Source of the DNA: CAZSPL01 sp964608735
Lineage (GTDB): Bacteria; JAJVIF01; JAPKYR01; CAZSPL01
Assembly (NCBI GenBank): GCA_964608735.1
Contig: CAZSPL010000003.1
Location: 1 to 54,914, forward strand
Length of the DNA stretch: 54,914 bases
Direction: 5' to 3'
Positions 35,100-43,952 of this stretch are shown piece after piece (position 1 is the stretch's first letter; every line of letters starts with the position of its first letter). The position numbers and the translations under genes were made by a program. Under the pieces are notes generated by a model that saw nothing but the letters and a program-made list of their open reading frames with translations, was not told the origin of the DNA and searched no databases.

Positions 35100-37655
35100 T
35101 TACCAATACCCGTCCGGTAGCATCTTGATTAAATAGACATCGCCGCCACCGTGATCTACATGCAGGTCCTCATCGGGCCCGGGGTCAAAATCCATGAGGT
35201 CGGAATTAAACCCGCCTGTGAGGAAGAGGTTGCCTATGTTATCGGCGGCAAAGCCCCTCGAGTACTCCCCGTCTTCTCCCCCCCATGTCCGCGCCCAGAT
35301 GTAATCGGCATAGCAATCGAGTTTTATCAGGTAAATGTCGGCGCCGCCGCTGGAGGTGCGCATGTCAACGCCATCGGTCGGGTCGATGTCCATGGTACCG
35401 CTGAAGTGGCCTGTGGCGAAGATGTTGCCGCCACGGACCGACATCGCATGGGTATCATCCTCATCGTCGCTACCCCATGTGAGGGTCCATTCATATAAAA
35501 GGGACGGATCGAACTTTGTTATAAATATATCCATGTTGCCATTCGATGCGTGCTCATCAAGGTCCGGACCCGGGTCGAAGTCAACTATATTGTAGAAGTT
35601 GCCTGCCACGTAGACCTCGCCGGCAGGACCAATCGACACACCTTCCGCCCTGTCCGAGCCACTGCTACCCCAAGTGAGCGCCTTCACGAAATCGCCGTTC
35701 ATGGTGAATTTGCTCAGGAACACATCGTAGGACCCGTTCGATACGTGGATATCCTCGCCACTACCGGGGTCGAAATCGACAATATCATGGTAACGCCCTG
35801 TTGCAAAGACATTTCCATACATGTCGGCCGCAACCGCGTAGAGTAGGTCGCCACTCGAACCACCCCAACAGCGCCCCCAGATGTAATTGCCGTCCGTATC
35901 GAATTTACTCAGATAAATATCCGTTCCCCCCTCGCTTGTATGCATGTCTACTCCGGGGCCGGGATCAAGATCGATACTTTTATCGAAGTATCCGCCGACA
36001 TAGACATTATCCCAATCATCTATGCATACAGAATAGGCGGTATCGGAGTTCTGGTCACCCCATGTAAGGGCCCACAGGAAATTGCCGTCCGGGTCGAATT
36101 TGCTGAGAAAGGCGTCCTGACCATCAACGGGGGTATGTTCGTCGACATCGGGTCCGGGATCGAAATCGACCGTATTTGCGAAATATCCAGCGGTATATGA
36201 ATTATCCATCGAGTCCACATCGACAGACCATGACTGTTCCGAGAATGTTGATCCCCAGGCGCAAGCCCACAGGAAATCGCCGTAGGGATCGAATTTACTG
36301 AGGAAAATATCGTCGTTTCCAACTGAAGTTCTCTGCCATTCCTCATAGCCTGGGTCGAAATCAACAGTTTTTTGGAAATACCCGGAGATGTAGGAATTGC
36401 CATAAGAATCGGCCGCAACACCGAAACCCCTGTCGCCACTGGTTCCTCCCCATGTCCTTGCCCAGCCGTCCGGATGCTCGGGCGATTGGGGTGAAATGGT
36501 GAAAACGTATGGGAAATATGCGCATAGCGGGGTATCGGGAAGCGCCGGGGGATAGCCGACGGTTTCGGAACGTGCTTCTATCAACATCCTGCCCTTACCG
36601 CTGTGAGTGAGGTTCACGCCGGTAAAATCCAGCTCATATGTGCTGTATTCATCGTTGCCGCCCAATGGGGCAACCATACCGACATAGGGAAGCCCGGATG
36701 GGGATTCCCCCCATACCTGGTTCGTCCAACAGTTGAAGTGATCGAATAAATCGATTCGAAGCTTAAGATGGCCACCGGCCGTGTGGGAAGCCTCATCGAA
36801 AAACAGTGTGTTGTATACCTCCGTGACGACAATGTTGTATGCCTCGATCTTGTTGGCTTCAGGCGGGAAATCATCCGGCACTGTATTCGGTGGATTTACA
36901 TCCGGTACTTTCCAGCAGGCGTCAACGGCGTAGTTGAAGGTAAGCCCACCGGACAAGTCTATGGTATAGTGCCTGATGATTAATTTCCCGGCGCTGAACA
37001 TCCCACGTTTTGCGGTATCAAGCACCGACAGCGGATCGTTTGGCTGGAGGCCGTCGGCGAAATATTTGTAAGCATTGAGGGTGCAGTTGTAATCTCCAAT
37101 ATCAGCGGGCGTACCGAGCAGGCCGTCCTTGTAGGTAAACATCGTTTGCCCATGGGGGAATTCCATCGGATTCCACCAGCGGCTGTAACCATCGGGATTC
37201 AGAAGACAGGTATCGCCAGGCCCCGCCATGACAATTTCCGGGTTGTGGAATTCGTGGTAGGACCCATGTGTGAAAATTATCCCGCACACATCGAATCCTG
37301 TATAGACCTTCAGGCCAAGGAATGGGTGCCTTATTCCGATATCGACATCGAGGATATTTCCATTGAACTTCAGTGGGCTTTTTAGCATGAGATTGAGGTT
37401 CGGCGGCGGTTCGAGGAATCTAAGGGCGTTGAGGTGGAATTGCGCGTCGCGGATCGGGTTGACATCGATGGTGCCGTCATCAGGATGGCAGATAAAGGTG
37501 TACAGGGCGAGGAGGGTATGCGAACCAGCTGTTTGGGCTTCGATGGGCTCCGATGGCCGGATTGGGTTGGGGACGGTCGGGTGGTTGCTGCTGCAACCGG
37601 ATACAATAATAACCACAACCAGGATGACCAGGTTAAACTTGTTGATGGGTTTCAT
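35100..37655 (-). CDS. Lipoprotein: RWWNP-family module + seven SBBP propeller blades
   Basis: Lipoprotein of 851 residues; GGGGGAAG precedes the ATG and lipobox VSGC follows. Module residues ~45-370: IRHPFLGLKVYTGFDVCGI, DGYSRWWNPMEFP, NAYKYFADGL, FNYAVDACW. From ~398 to the end there are exactly seven repeats of ~65 residues of the SBBP type: WxxTWG, then VYVxGYF, VDFDPGP, and DxFLSKFDxxGxFxW. Seven blades match a complete propeller. The repeated DFDPGP loops may bind calcium (inference). It is divergent from a paralogue at 37854, sharing a 198-nt intergenic region with a 12-bp palindrome. Confidence 0.85.
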   Translation of the reverse strand: MKPINKFNLVILVVVIIVSGCSSNHPTVPNPIRPSEPIEAQTAGSHTLLALYTFICHPDDGTIDVNPIRDAQFHLNALRFLEPPPNLNLMLKSPLKFNGNILDVDIGIRHPFLGLKVYTGFDVCGIIFTHGSYHEFHNPEIVMAGPGDTCLLNPDGYSRWWNPMEFPHGQTMFTYKDGLLGTPADIGDYNCTLNAYKYFADGLQPNDPLSVLDTAKRGMFSAGKLIIRHYTIDLSGGLTFNYAVDACWKVPDVNPPNTVPDDFPPEANKIEAYNIVVTEVYNTLFFDEASHTAGGHLKLRIDLFDHFNCWTNQVWGESPSGLPYVGMVAPLGGNDEYSTYELDFTGVNLTHSGKGRMLIEARSETVGYPPALPDTPLCAYFPYVFTISPQSPEHPDGWARTWGGTSGDRGFGVAADSYGNSYISGYFQKTVDFDPGYEEWQRTSVGNDDIFLSKFDPYGDFLWACAWGSTFSEQSWSVDVDSMDNSYTAGYFANTVDFDPGPDVDEHTPVDGQDAFLSKFDPDGNFLWALTWGDQNSDTAYSVCIDDWDNVYVGGYFDKSIDLDPGPGVDMHTSEGGTDIYLSKFDTDGNYIWGRCWGGSSGDLLYAVAADMYGNVFATGRYHDIVDFDPGSGEDIHVSNGSYDVFLSKFTMNGDFVKALTWGSSGSDRAEGVSIGPAGEVYVAGNFYNIVDFDPGPDLDEHASNGNMDIFITKFDPSLLYEWTLTWGSDDEDDTHAMSVRGGNIFATGHFSGTMDIDPTDGVDMRTSSGGADIYLIKLDCYADYIWARTWGGEDGEYSRGFAADNIGNLFLTGGFNSDLMDFDPGPDEDLHVDHGGGDVYLIKMLPDGYW

Positions 37656-37707
37656 AGCTTCCCCCTCATGATAATTCCTCAGGCTGCCCTACTGTAGTGT
37701 TTAAAAC

Positions 37708-37719
37708 TTACCATGGTAA
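37708..37719. promoter_or_regulatory. 12-bp palindrome between divergent lipoprotein genes
   Basis: TTACCATGGTAA is a perfect palindrome 53 nt from the left gene and 135 nt from the right gene. It could be an operator for either. No more copies were noticed in the window. Confidence 0.3.
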
Positions 37720-37853
37720 CAACCGAAAATCAATAACCGCGATAGTTAATATTGTTAGAAGCTCTTTATGTGTTTTGGCATCAAATATGATAGAGTGCAC
37801 ATGTGAGACCTGAAGGATTTTTCACGTGTCAGATGCATGTCGGGAGGGATATC

Positions 37854-39398
37854 ATGAAAAATTATACGGCACTTGTTTTCATCACGGCGATGCTCATTCT
37901 ATCGGGATGTTCGGGGGGAAGCGCGATGCTGCCGGATGCAGACATCGCCCGGGATTCCAGCGCGAGCCATTCGCTGTGGGGTTTATGGCAGGGGATAATA
38001 GACCCCGGTTCACGCGCGATTGATTTTGTCCAGTTGCGCACGAGCGAATTTCATCTCAACGCGCTGCCGTTCCTCGAACCCCCCGCCCTCGTCAACCTTA
38101 CGCTCGAAACTCTCCAGTTCAATGGCAACATCATCGAAGCCGGCATCGGCTTGCGACATCCGTTCCTCGGGCTGACCGAATTCACGGGCTTCGATGTATG
38201 CGGCATCTTCATCACGAACGGTACGAAGACCGGGTTCGCCGATACCGATATCATCATGCCCGGCCCCGGCGATACCCGGCTGCTGAATCCCGACGGCTAC
38301 TCGCGATGGTGGAATCCATCGGAATTCCCGGTAAACCTCGGCACCATAAATTCATATAACGACGGCCTGCTCGGCACACCGGGTTCGTCGGCGAATTTCA
38401 ACTGTACTCTCAACGGCTACAAATATTTCACAGACGGCCTTACCGCGAACGAACCGGTCGCCGCGGCATCGCCCGCCAATCGCGGACTATTCAGCGCCGG
38501 GCAGAAGAATGTGAGGCACTATACGATAGAGATGTCCGGCGGGCTCATCTTCAATTACGCCGTCGATGCATGCTGGCAGTATCCGCTGGGAGCGCCGCCC
38601 TATGAAGCTCCCGGCGATTTCGCTCCCGCATCCAATCGCGCCGAAGCGTGGAATGTCGTTGTGAATATCGACAACAACACACTCTGGAACGACGGCGTGG
38701 ACAGCGGCGGATTCATCGGGCTCACGATTGATGTTTACGACCATTTCCATTCCGAGCTGAATGTCGTATCCGTCGAATCGCCGGGGAACATCCCGTTCAG
38801 CCAGAGCACTGACCCTGTGAGCACGTCGGATTACTATTCGACATTCGAAATAATCACCGATGATTGCACCCCGGCGGCGGATTCAATCGAACTCCTCATA
38901 AGCGTCATATGCGAGGAACAGTACGGCGGCGTCATCCCGGGGAAATATATCGCCGCGTATTTCACGCTCGATGTACCGGTCGCCGAAGAGCCGCCCGCCG
39001 ATTGCCTCGAGCTTACAAAGGTCGCGAGCAAGGCATATGGCATGTTCTATACGAAGACGATGCAGATAATCTATGACCAGTCGACATGGGAAAGCTGGTG
39101 GGCGACCGCCAACGGGAACACTTTCCCGCCGCCGGCTGTACCGGAGATAGATTGGGTGAACGATATGGTCATCGCTGTTACGATGGGCCAGTTCTCTACT
39201 GGCGGGTTCTATGCGACCATCGAATGGGCCTGCTTCGACGGCGAGGGGGACCTCGAAGTCTATGTCATCTGGCATCATCCCGGGCCGAGCTGCATGGTGC
39301 CGCAGGTGTTCACGCAGCCTTGGCTCGCCATGAAGTGCGAACGTCACGAGGTGGATTACTACTTCACAGAGGAAGTCGACGTTTATCCGTGTGATTGA
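37854..39398 (+). CDS. Lipoprotein: RWWNP-family module + PrcB_C domain
   Basis: Lipoprotein of 514 residues. ATG 37854 has GGGAGGG upstream and lipobox LSGC. Module residues ~40-370: LWGLWQGIIDPGSRAID, GLRHPFLGLTEFTGFDVCGI, DGYSRWWNPSEFP, FNYAVDACW. Residues ~384-514 match the PrcB C-terminal domain: QIIYDQSTWESWW, IDWVNDMVIAVTMGQFSTGGF, and QPWLAMKC near the end. PrcB binds and stabilises the treponemal protease PrtP; here the domain may mediate interaction with another surface protein. It ends 24 nt from the convergent DUF4276 gene. Confidence 0.84.
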   Translation: MKNYTALVFITAMLILSGCSGGSAMLPDADIARDSSASHSLWGLWQGIIDPGSRAIDFVQLRTSEFHLNALPFLEPPALVNLTLETLQFNGNIIEAGIGLRHPFLGLTEFTGFDVCGIFITNGTKTGFADTDIIMPGPGDTRLLNPDGYSRWWNPSEFPVNLGTINSYNDGLLGTPGSSANFNCTLNGYKYFTDGLTANEPVAAASPANRGLFSAGQKNVRHYTIEMSGGLIFNYAVDACWQYPLGAPPYEAPGDFAPASNRAEAWNVVVNIDNNTLWNDGVDSGGFIGLTIDVYDHFHSELNVVSVESPGNIPFSQSTDPVSTSDYYSTFEIITDDCTPAADSIELLISVICEEQYGGVIPGKYIAAYFTLDVPVAEEPPADCLELTKVASKAYGMFYTKTMQIIYDQSTWESWWATANGNTFPPPAVPEIDWVNDMVIAVTMGQFSTGGFYATIEWACFDGEGDLEVYVIWHHPGPSCMVPQVFTQPWLAMKCERHEVDYYFTEEVDVYPCD

Positions 39399-39421
39399 TT
39401 GGTAGATTAATTCGCGCTCAC

Positions 39422-40105
39422 TCAGGGATGTTCGGCGCTGTTAGCTGGAAGCAAGGCTTCGAGCTTCCCAAGCCATTCATTGAAATGGGGGCATGCGTTG
39501 CGGATTTCAGGCAGCCCGATCCTTTCACAGATAATCGGACCACTCGTTTTTTTCCCGTAAGTCGGTATGAGATTCATCAGCCTTGCTGAAGGATGTGATT
39601 GTTCCACTTCATTGACCTCTTCAGGCGAATGCGCGGCTTGGGTAATCGTCTTCAGGTTGTCTCTTATATTCTCCCCCGGAAATGCGCTTACGATCTCATC
39701 GGGCGAAACCAGCACCAGCGCTTCGAATTCATGCAAGCTCAAGTATGGGATGAACTTGCTATTGTCGATTGCATTTCCAAGCTCGCTCTCGAGATGTCTG
39801 ACTCGTGTGTAACAATTCCCGGCGGGCATGTCGTCTTTTCCGGGATAGTCGTTCGGCAAACCGTAGAAATCGAGCATGGATGTCACGGCGACCGCATCCG
39901 AATCAGCGAGCAGTTGCTTGATTTCCTTTCGCGCCTTGCTGAAAGGCACGTAGCTGCCCTTGTGATCCGGGCCGTTGATAACCCTCTTCGTTGTCGCAAT
40001 CGTGGGAATGATGAACAATCCCATATTCAGCAAGTGCGGATGAATTAACCTTTTCAGGAATGCTTCCTCTGTCTCTCCCTCAACATACGTCAGGATGCGC
40101 TTCAT
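39422..40105 (-). CDS. DUF4276 family TOPRIM-like protein
   Basis: Probable TOPRIM-fold effector, 227 residues. ATG 40105 starts MKRILTYVEGETEEAFLKRL: the Glu of VEGxTE is the TOPRIM general base or metal ligand. TSMLDFYGLP supplies the DxD-like strand and LSLHEFEALV the family block. It overlaps the ATPase stop by one base (TAATG), so translation is coupled. ATPase + TOPRIM pairs (OLD, Gabija, PARIS) are antiviral; this pair has the same logic, but defence activity is inference. The partner ATPase has an internal stop, so the module may be decaying. The base composition here looks more AT-rich than nearby genes, suggesting transfer. Confidence 0.85.
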   Translation of the reverse strand: MKRILTYVEGETEEAFLKRLIHPHLLNMGLFIIPTIATTKRVINGPDHKGSYVPFSKARKEIKQLLADSDAVAVTSMLDFYGLPNDYPGKDDMPAGNCYTRVRHLESELGNAIDNSKFIPYLSLHEFEALVLVSPDEIVSAFPGENIRDNLKTITQAAHSPEEVNEVEQSHPSARLMNLIPTYGKKTSGPIICERIGLPEIRNACPHFNEWLGKLEALLPANSAEHP

Positions 40106-41196
40106 TACGGCCTTCCCCCGAACACATTCTTCTCCCACAGCTCGCCGATGGAATAATCCTGCATCCATTCTTCGAGCTTGTCTTTCTCGAGCCGTCTCAT
40201 TGATGTTTCGTTATTCTGCATCTCGACGACGACTATATCTTCGGGATTGAAATGGTTGACCAGGGTAACCGACTGCGTGGAAACGATTACCTGTGTCCTT
40301 TTCGACGCGGCTTTCATCATTTCCGACAGGATTGAAATTGCATATGGATGCAGGCCGAGCTCCGGTTCGTCGATGATGATTGTCGACGGGGGGTCCGGCT
40401 GCAGCAGGAGTGTCGTAAGGCACATGAAACGCAGCGTGCCGTCGGACAGCGAGGATGCATTGAAATATGCATCCGTGCCGACCTGTTTCCACTCCAGCAT
40501 TATCTGGTCATTATTCAAGCGCGATGGCGCAAGCGTAAAATCATCGAAAAACGGAGCGACAAGGCGAATTGTATCAACAATATTCCTGTAGATTCCCGGG
40601 TGCTTTTCTTTCAAGAAATACAGGAATGCCGCGAGATTGGAGCCATCACGTCGCAGGAAAGAATTGTCGTTGATGTCGCTTGACTTCTTCATCTTCGATG
40701 AATCACTGGTGTCGTGGAAGTGAAATATTTTCCAGCTTTCCAAGGCTTCCAGGACATGTTTAGCAACTTTATGCCCTCCCCATTCTTCATCTGCTCTTTC
40801 CTTAAGTTTTGATTCTTTGGATCCTGTGCCTATTCGTTCATCCCAAGGCTCAGTGTGAGGGAGTTTATGAAAATAAACAACCTCGTTTGCAATAAGCAGG
40901 CTGTCTTCTTCAGTCGCCTCAAGAAAGATTTCATACTGATTAGGTTTAAACCAAATGTGAAGTTAAATACGGTCCGTGTGCTTCCCCCCGAAATGCAGCA
41001 ACCTGTCCCCACCTGCCTTTCCCACGTAAACCTGCAAATTCTCATTAACGATATTGTTTAAAAACTCGAACACACTGATGAAGTTAGACTTTCCCGCTCC
41101 GTTCGGTCCGATGAGGATGTTTAAATCCCGCAGTTCGATATCGACCGCCTTAATCGACTTGAATCCCTCAATTTTTATCCTGTCGAGTCGGGTCAT
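40105..41196 (-). pseudogene. AAA (AAA_21-type) ATPase with one in-frame TAA
   Basis: ABC-type AAA ATPase partner of DUF4276. ATG 41196 is chosen (AGAGG 6 nt upstream) over 41202. Walker A GPNGAGKSNF follows LNILI; the ABC signature-like SSLSDGTLRF, Walker B IIIDEPELGLHP, and switch STQSVTLVNHF come in the second part, ending ELWEKNVFGGRP. Codon 78 (40963-40965) is TAA. The same frame resumes directly with LHIWFKPNQYEIFLEATEED and runs to the end, so there is no frameshift: a single nonsense change cuts a 363-residue protein into 77 residues plus the rest. Possible explanations are a real loss, a sequencing error, or reinitiation at Met 40743, which would lack Walker A. Confidence 0.82.
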
Positions 41197-41296
41197 CGGC
41201 ATCCTCTTGATTTCTGAATGAAACGCATTTTACCTTCAAACAGCTACATTTTATCACAACCGCCGGTCTGATTTGACATCCTGAGGATAAGTTGTC

Positions 41297-41324
41297 TTTA
41301 CACTTGCATTTCATAAGGTAGAAT
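41297..41324 (+). promoter_or_regulatory. Promoter of fmt
   Basis: TTTACA (41297-41302), 16 nt, TAGAAT (41319-41324). The -10 is 6 nt before an in-frame TTG (41331) and 18 nt before the GTG (41343). Confidence 0.5.
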
Positions 41325-41342
41325 AGAGCATTGAGGTGCAAC

Positions 41343-42281
41343 GTGCGGATTGTCTTCTTCGGGACGGATGACATCGTGCTGCCTTCCTTCAATGCGCTGC
41401 TTGATTCAGAGCACGAAATTGTCTGCGTCGTAAGCCAGCCCGACCGTCCCGCCGGACGCGGACGCAAACTCAAATCCCCCCGTATCGTCGAAATCGCCCG
41501 CGAGCGGAGCATCGATGTCATCCAGAAAGAAAACCTCAAGGGGAAACTTACGCGCCGGAAGATCAATTCATTCGGCCAGGACATCAATGTCGTATTCGCA
41601 TATGGCTGCTACATCCCCTCCATAATCTTCGGTACCCCGCCGCGTCGCACCATCAACATCCACCCGTCGATGCTGCCGCTTCACCGTGGAGCGAACCCGA
41701 TACGCTCCGCCATCCTGTGCGGCGACGCGGAGACCGGGGTGAGCATCCAATATGTCGAAAAAGTGATGGATACCGGCGACGTGCTCGCGTCACGCATCAC
41801 GGCGATCGGCCCCGACGAAATTTTCACCGAATTGTGTTGCAGGCTGTCGGACATCGCCGCCGAATTGCTCATCGATACGCTGAAAAATATTGACACCGGG
41901 CGCATAAGACCGGTTCCGCAAAACCAAGGATGCGCGTCGGAATGCTGCAAGTGGGAGAAGGACGATATTATCATCGATTGGAGTAAGCCCGAGAGCAGCA
42001 TCCATAACCAGGTGCGGGCATTCTCACTCTCGCCCGGCGCGCGTACGACATTTCGCGGCAAGCAGCTACATTTGCTGCGAACATCTTTGCGCGAAGTTAG
42101 CGACATAGATGAACAGCCAGGCCCGGGAGCCATAATCAATATATCGAAAAATGATTTCACAGTCGCGGCTTCCGGCGGATGTCTCGCCGTTCTCGAGGTG
42201 AAACCCGAAGGAAAGAAAGCGATGGACTCCCGCGCTTTCATTAACGGATTCCGTCCACAAGCGGGTGAACGCCTTGGGTAA
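41343..42281 (+). CDS. fmt: Methionyl-tRNA formyltransferase
   Basis: Formylates initiator Met-tRNA using 10-formyl-THF. 312 residues, standard. GTG 41343 has GAGG 6 nt upstream and starts the first strand (V)RIVFFGTDD. TTG 41331 (leaderless) is an alternative adding four residues. The catalytic Asn-His-Asp set lies in INIHPSMLPLHRGANPI and VMDTGDVL. The C-terminal OB-like domain begins after residue ~205. The typical PRPxGRG-like loop is QPDRPAGRG. It overlaps the next gene by 17 nt. It heads a unit with a glycosyltransferase, a PASTA protein and rpe; def is absent. Confidence 0.96.
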   Translation: MRIVFFGTDDIVLPSFNALLDSEHEIVCVVSQPDRPAGRGRKLKSPRIVEIARERSIDVIQKENLKGKLTRRKINSFGQDINVVFAYGCYIPSIIFGTPPRRTINIHPSMLPLHRGANPIRSAILCGDAETGVSIQYVEKVMDTGDVLASRITAIGPDEIFTELCCRLSDIAAELLIDTLKNIDTGRIRPVPQNQGCASECCKWEKDDIIIDWSKPESSIHNQVRAFSLSPGARTTFRGKQLHLLRTSLREVSDIDEQPGPGAIINISKNDFTVAASGGCLAVLEVKPEGKKAMDSRAFINGFRPQAGERLG

Positions 42282-43932
42282 GCGCCGCGACATGTGGGCC
42301 CCGCTTCTGCTTGCCGTGGGTCTCGCGCTGTTCTGGTTGCTCAACCCCGCCATATGCTCTATAGACCTCGACAGCCCCACGTTCGACGAAGGCATGTTCA
42401 TCGCGGGGGGAGTTTATATCCTCCATAACGATGATTACTCCATCGTCATCCAGCATCCGCCGCTGGCGAAGATTCTCATTGCGCTGCCAACCACTCGGAT
42501 GCCGCTCGAACTTCCATCACCAGCGGAAATCGTCGAGATGAACTATGCCCGCGACAAGGACGACCCGATACTTCACACCTATGTCGAGAACTACCCTCCC
42601 GACCAGCTCGCGCGCAATCCCTATTACATCGGCTATCACATGCTCTACAACTACAACTTGTGGGACATGCCGGAGATATTTTTCAAATGCCGGCGCGCGG
42701 TACAACTGATGCACTACCTCCTCGTATTTCTCCTGTTCCTGCTCGTGAGGAAAATATTCAGCGCCGATGCCGCTATCGTCGCCGCCTGTATAGCATTCTT
42801 CGACCCCAACATGGTAGCGCACGGTCATCTATGCACCACCGACATGCCCGCCGCGCTGTTCACGGTGTTGTCGGTGCTCCTGCTTACGCATGCCATCGAT
42901 ACGGAGCGCCCGCGTCCCGCAATGGTTCTGCTGTGGGGAATCTCCCTCGGCCTGATGGGTGCCGTGAAATTCTCCACGCTGATAATTATCATCACCGAGG
43001 CCGCGATATTCCTGTGGGTATTCAGGACGCACTTCCGCGACGCGCTGCTCGGACTTCTCGGCGCGGCTGTCATCGCTCTCATCGCGTGCTTCATCATCGG
43101 CGGATACTCATTCGGGCCTTATTCAATCGCGCTGAAGCAACTCGCCGTCAGCCTCGGTAAGGGACGTCCGTCGTATCTCCTCGGCAATTATTCGCAAACC
43201 GGTTTCCCCCTGTACTACTTCGCGACCCTGCTCTTCAAGATGCCCACCGCGCTCATATTGATGTTCCTCGCGGGCATCGTGCTCGCATTCAGGCGGAAAG
43301 GAGGATACGGGCGAAGCCCGGCGCAAGCATCGCTATGGCTCATCCTCGCGGTATTCCTCGCCTCGACAATAATATTCCACGGCAACAACCTCGGGCTTCG
43401 GCATCTGCTGGTCATATATCCGTTCATTATCGCGATTGCCGCATCGATTTTTCCCCCTGTCCCGCGGCTCAAAGGCTTGAGTGGAATCGGAATCATAATG
43501 CTTGTACTCGTGCTCCTCGAATCCATCCCCGCGATGTACAATTCAATCCCGTTTTTCAATCTTCCGAGCAGGAATGCGGCATATGAAGGCAAACTCCTCG
43601 CGGATTCGAATATCGACTGGGGGCAGGACCTCGCGCGCCTCGGGCAATTCTGCAGGCGAAACCGGGTAGGGCACCTGCGGCTCAGGTATTTCGGCACCGC
43701 CGACCCGTTCATACATCTCGGTGACATCCCGGGTCTTACAGTGGATATAATGGGGACGGAATATAATGACAGCCCCGGCCCGCCCGGATGGTACGCCGTA
43801 AGCATGCAGAAGCTTTTACGCGTGAGGAAAATGTCCGCATCCGCTGATGAAGACTCCGGGCTGCAATGGCTTCGCGACATCGAGCCCGTCGGAAGAGCGG
43901 GCGGCTCGATTTTGATTTATCATATCGATTGA
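42265..43932 (+). CDS. GT39-like membrane glycosyltransferase
   Basis: Integral membrane GT-C glycosyltransferase of 555 residues using a lipid-linked sugar, probably acting outside the inner membrane. After one TM segment (LLLAVGLALFWLL) comes DSPTFDEGMFIAGG, where the Asp-Glu is the GT-C/PMT catalytic motif, then HPPLAKILIALP. Roughly ten more hydrophobic segments follow. The C-terminal soluble part holds DSNIDWGQDLARLGQF and LRYFGTADP, typical of this bacterial group. The start is GTG 42265 (overlapping fmt) or ATG 42292; neither has a strong Shine-Dalgarno. Acceptor unknown (glycoprotein, lipid A or polysaccharide). Confidence 0.85.
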   Translation: MNALGKRRDMWAPLLLAVGLALFWLLNPAICSIDLDSPTFDEGMFIAGGVYILHNDDYSIVIQHPPLAKILIALPTTRMPLELPSPAEIVEMNYARDKDDPILHTYVENYPPDQLARNPYYIGYHMLYNYNLWDMPEIFFKCRRAVQLMHYLLVFLLFLLVRKIFSADAAIVAACIAFFDPNMVAHGHLCTTDMPAALFTVLSVLLLTHAIDTERPRPAMVLLWGISLGLMGAVKFSTLIIIITEAAIFLWVFRTHFRDALLGLLGAAVIALIACFIIGGYSFGPYSIALKQLAVSLGKGRPSYLLGNYSQTGFPLYYFATLLFKMPTALILMFLAGIVLAFRRKGGYGRSPAQASLWLILAVFLASTIIFHGNNLGLRHLLVIYPFIIAIAASIFPPVPRLKGLSGIGIIMLVLVLLESIPAMYNSIPFFNLPSRNAAYEGKLLADSNIDWGQDLARLGQFCRRNRVGHLRLRYFGTADPFIHLGDIPGLTVDIMGTEYNDSPGPPGWYAVSMQKLLRVRKMSASADEDSGLQWLRDIEPVGRAGGSILIYHID

Positions 43933-43952
43933 CGGCGTGATTGACATCAGGT

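Noticed and set aside
40743..41045. Two frameshifts in the ATPase gene, suggested by an alternative open frame at 40830-41045
   Set aside because: Translating through the TAA shows the original frame continues directly into conserved sequence, so one nonsense codon explains everything.
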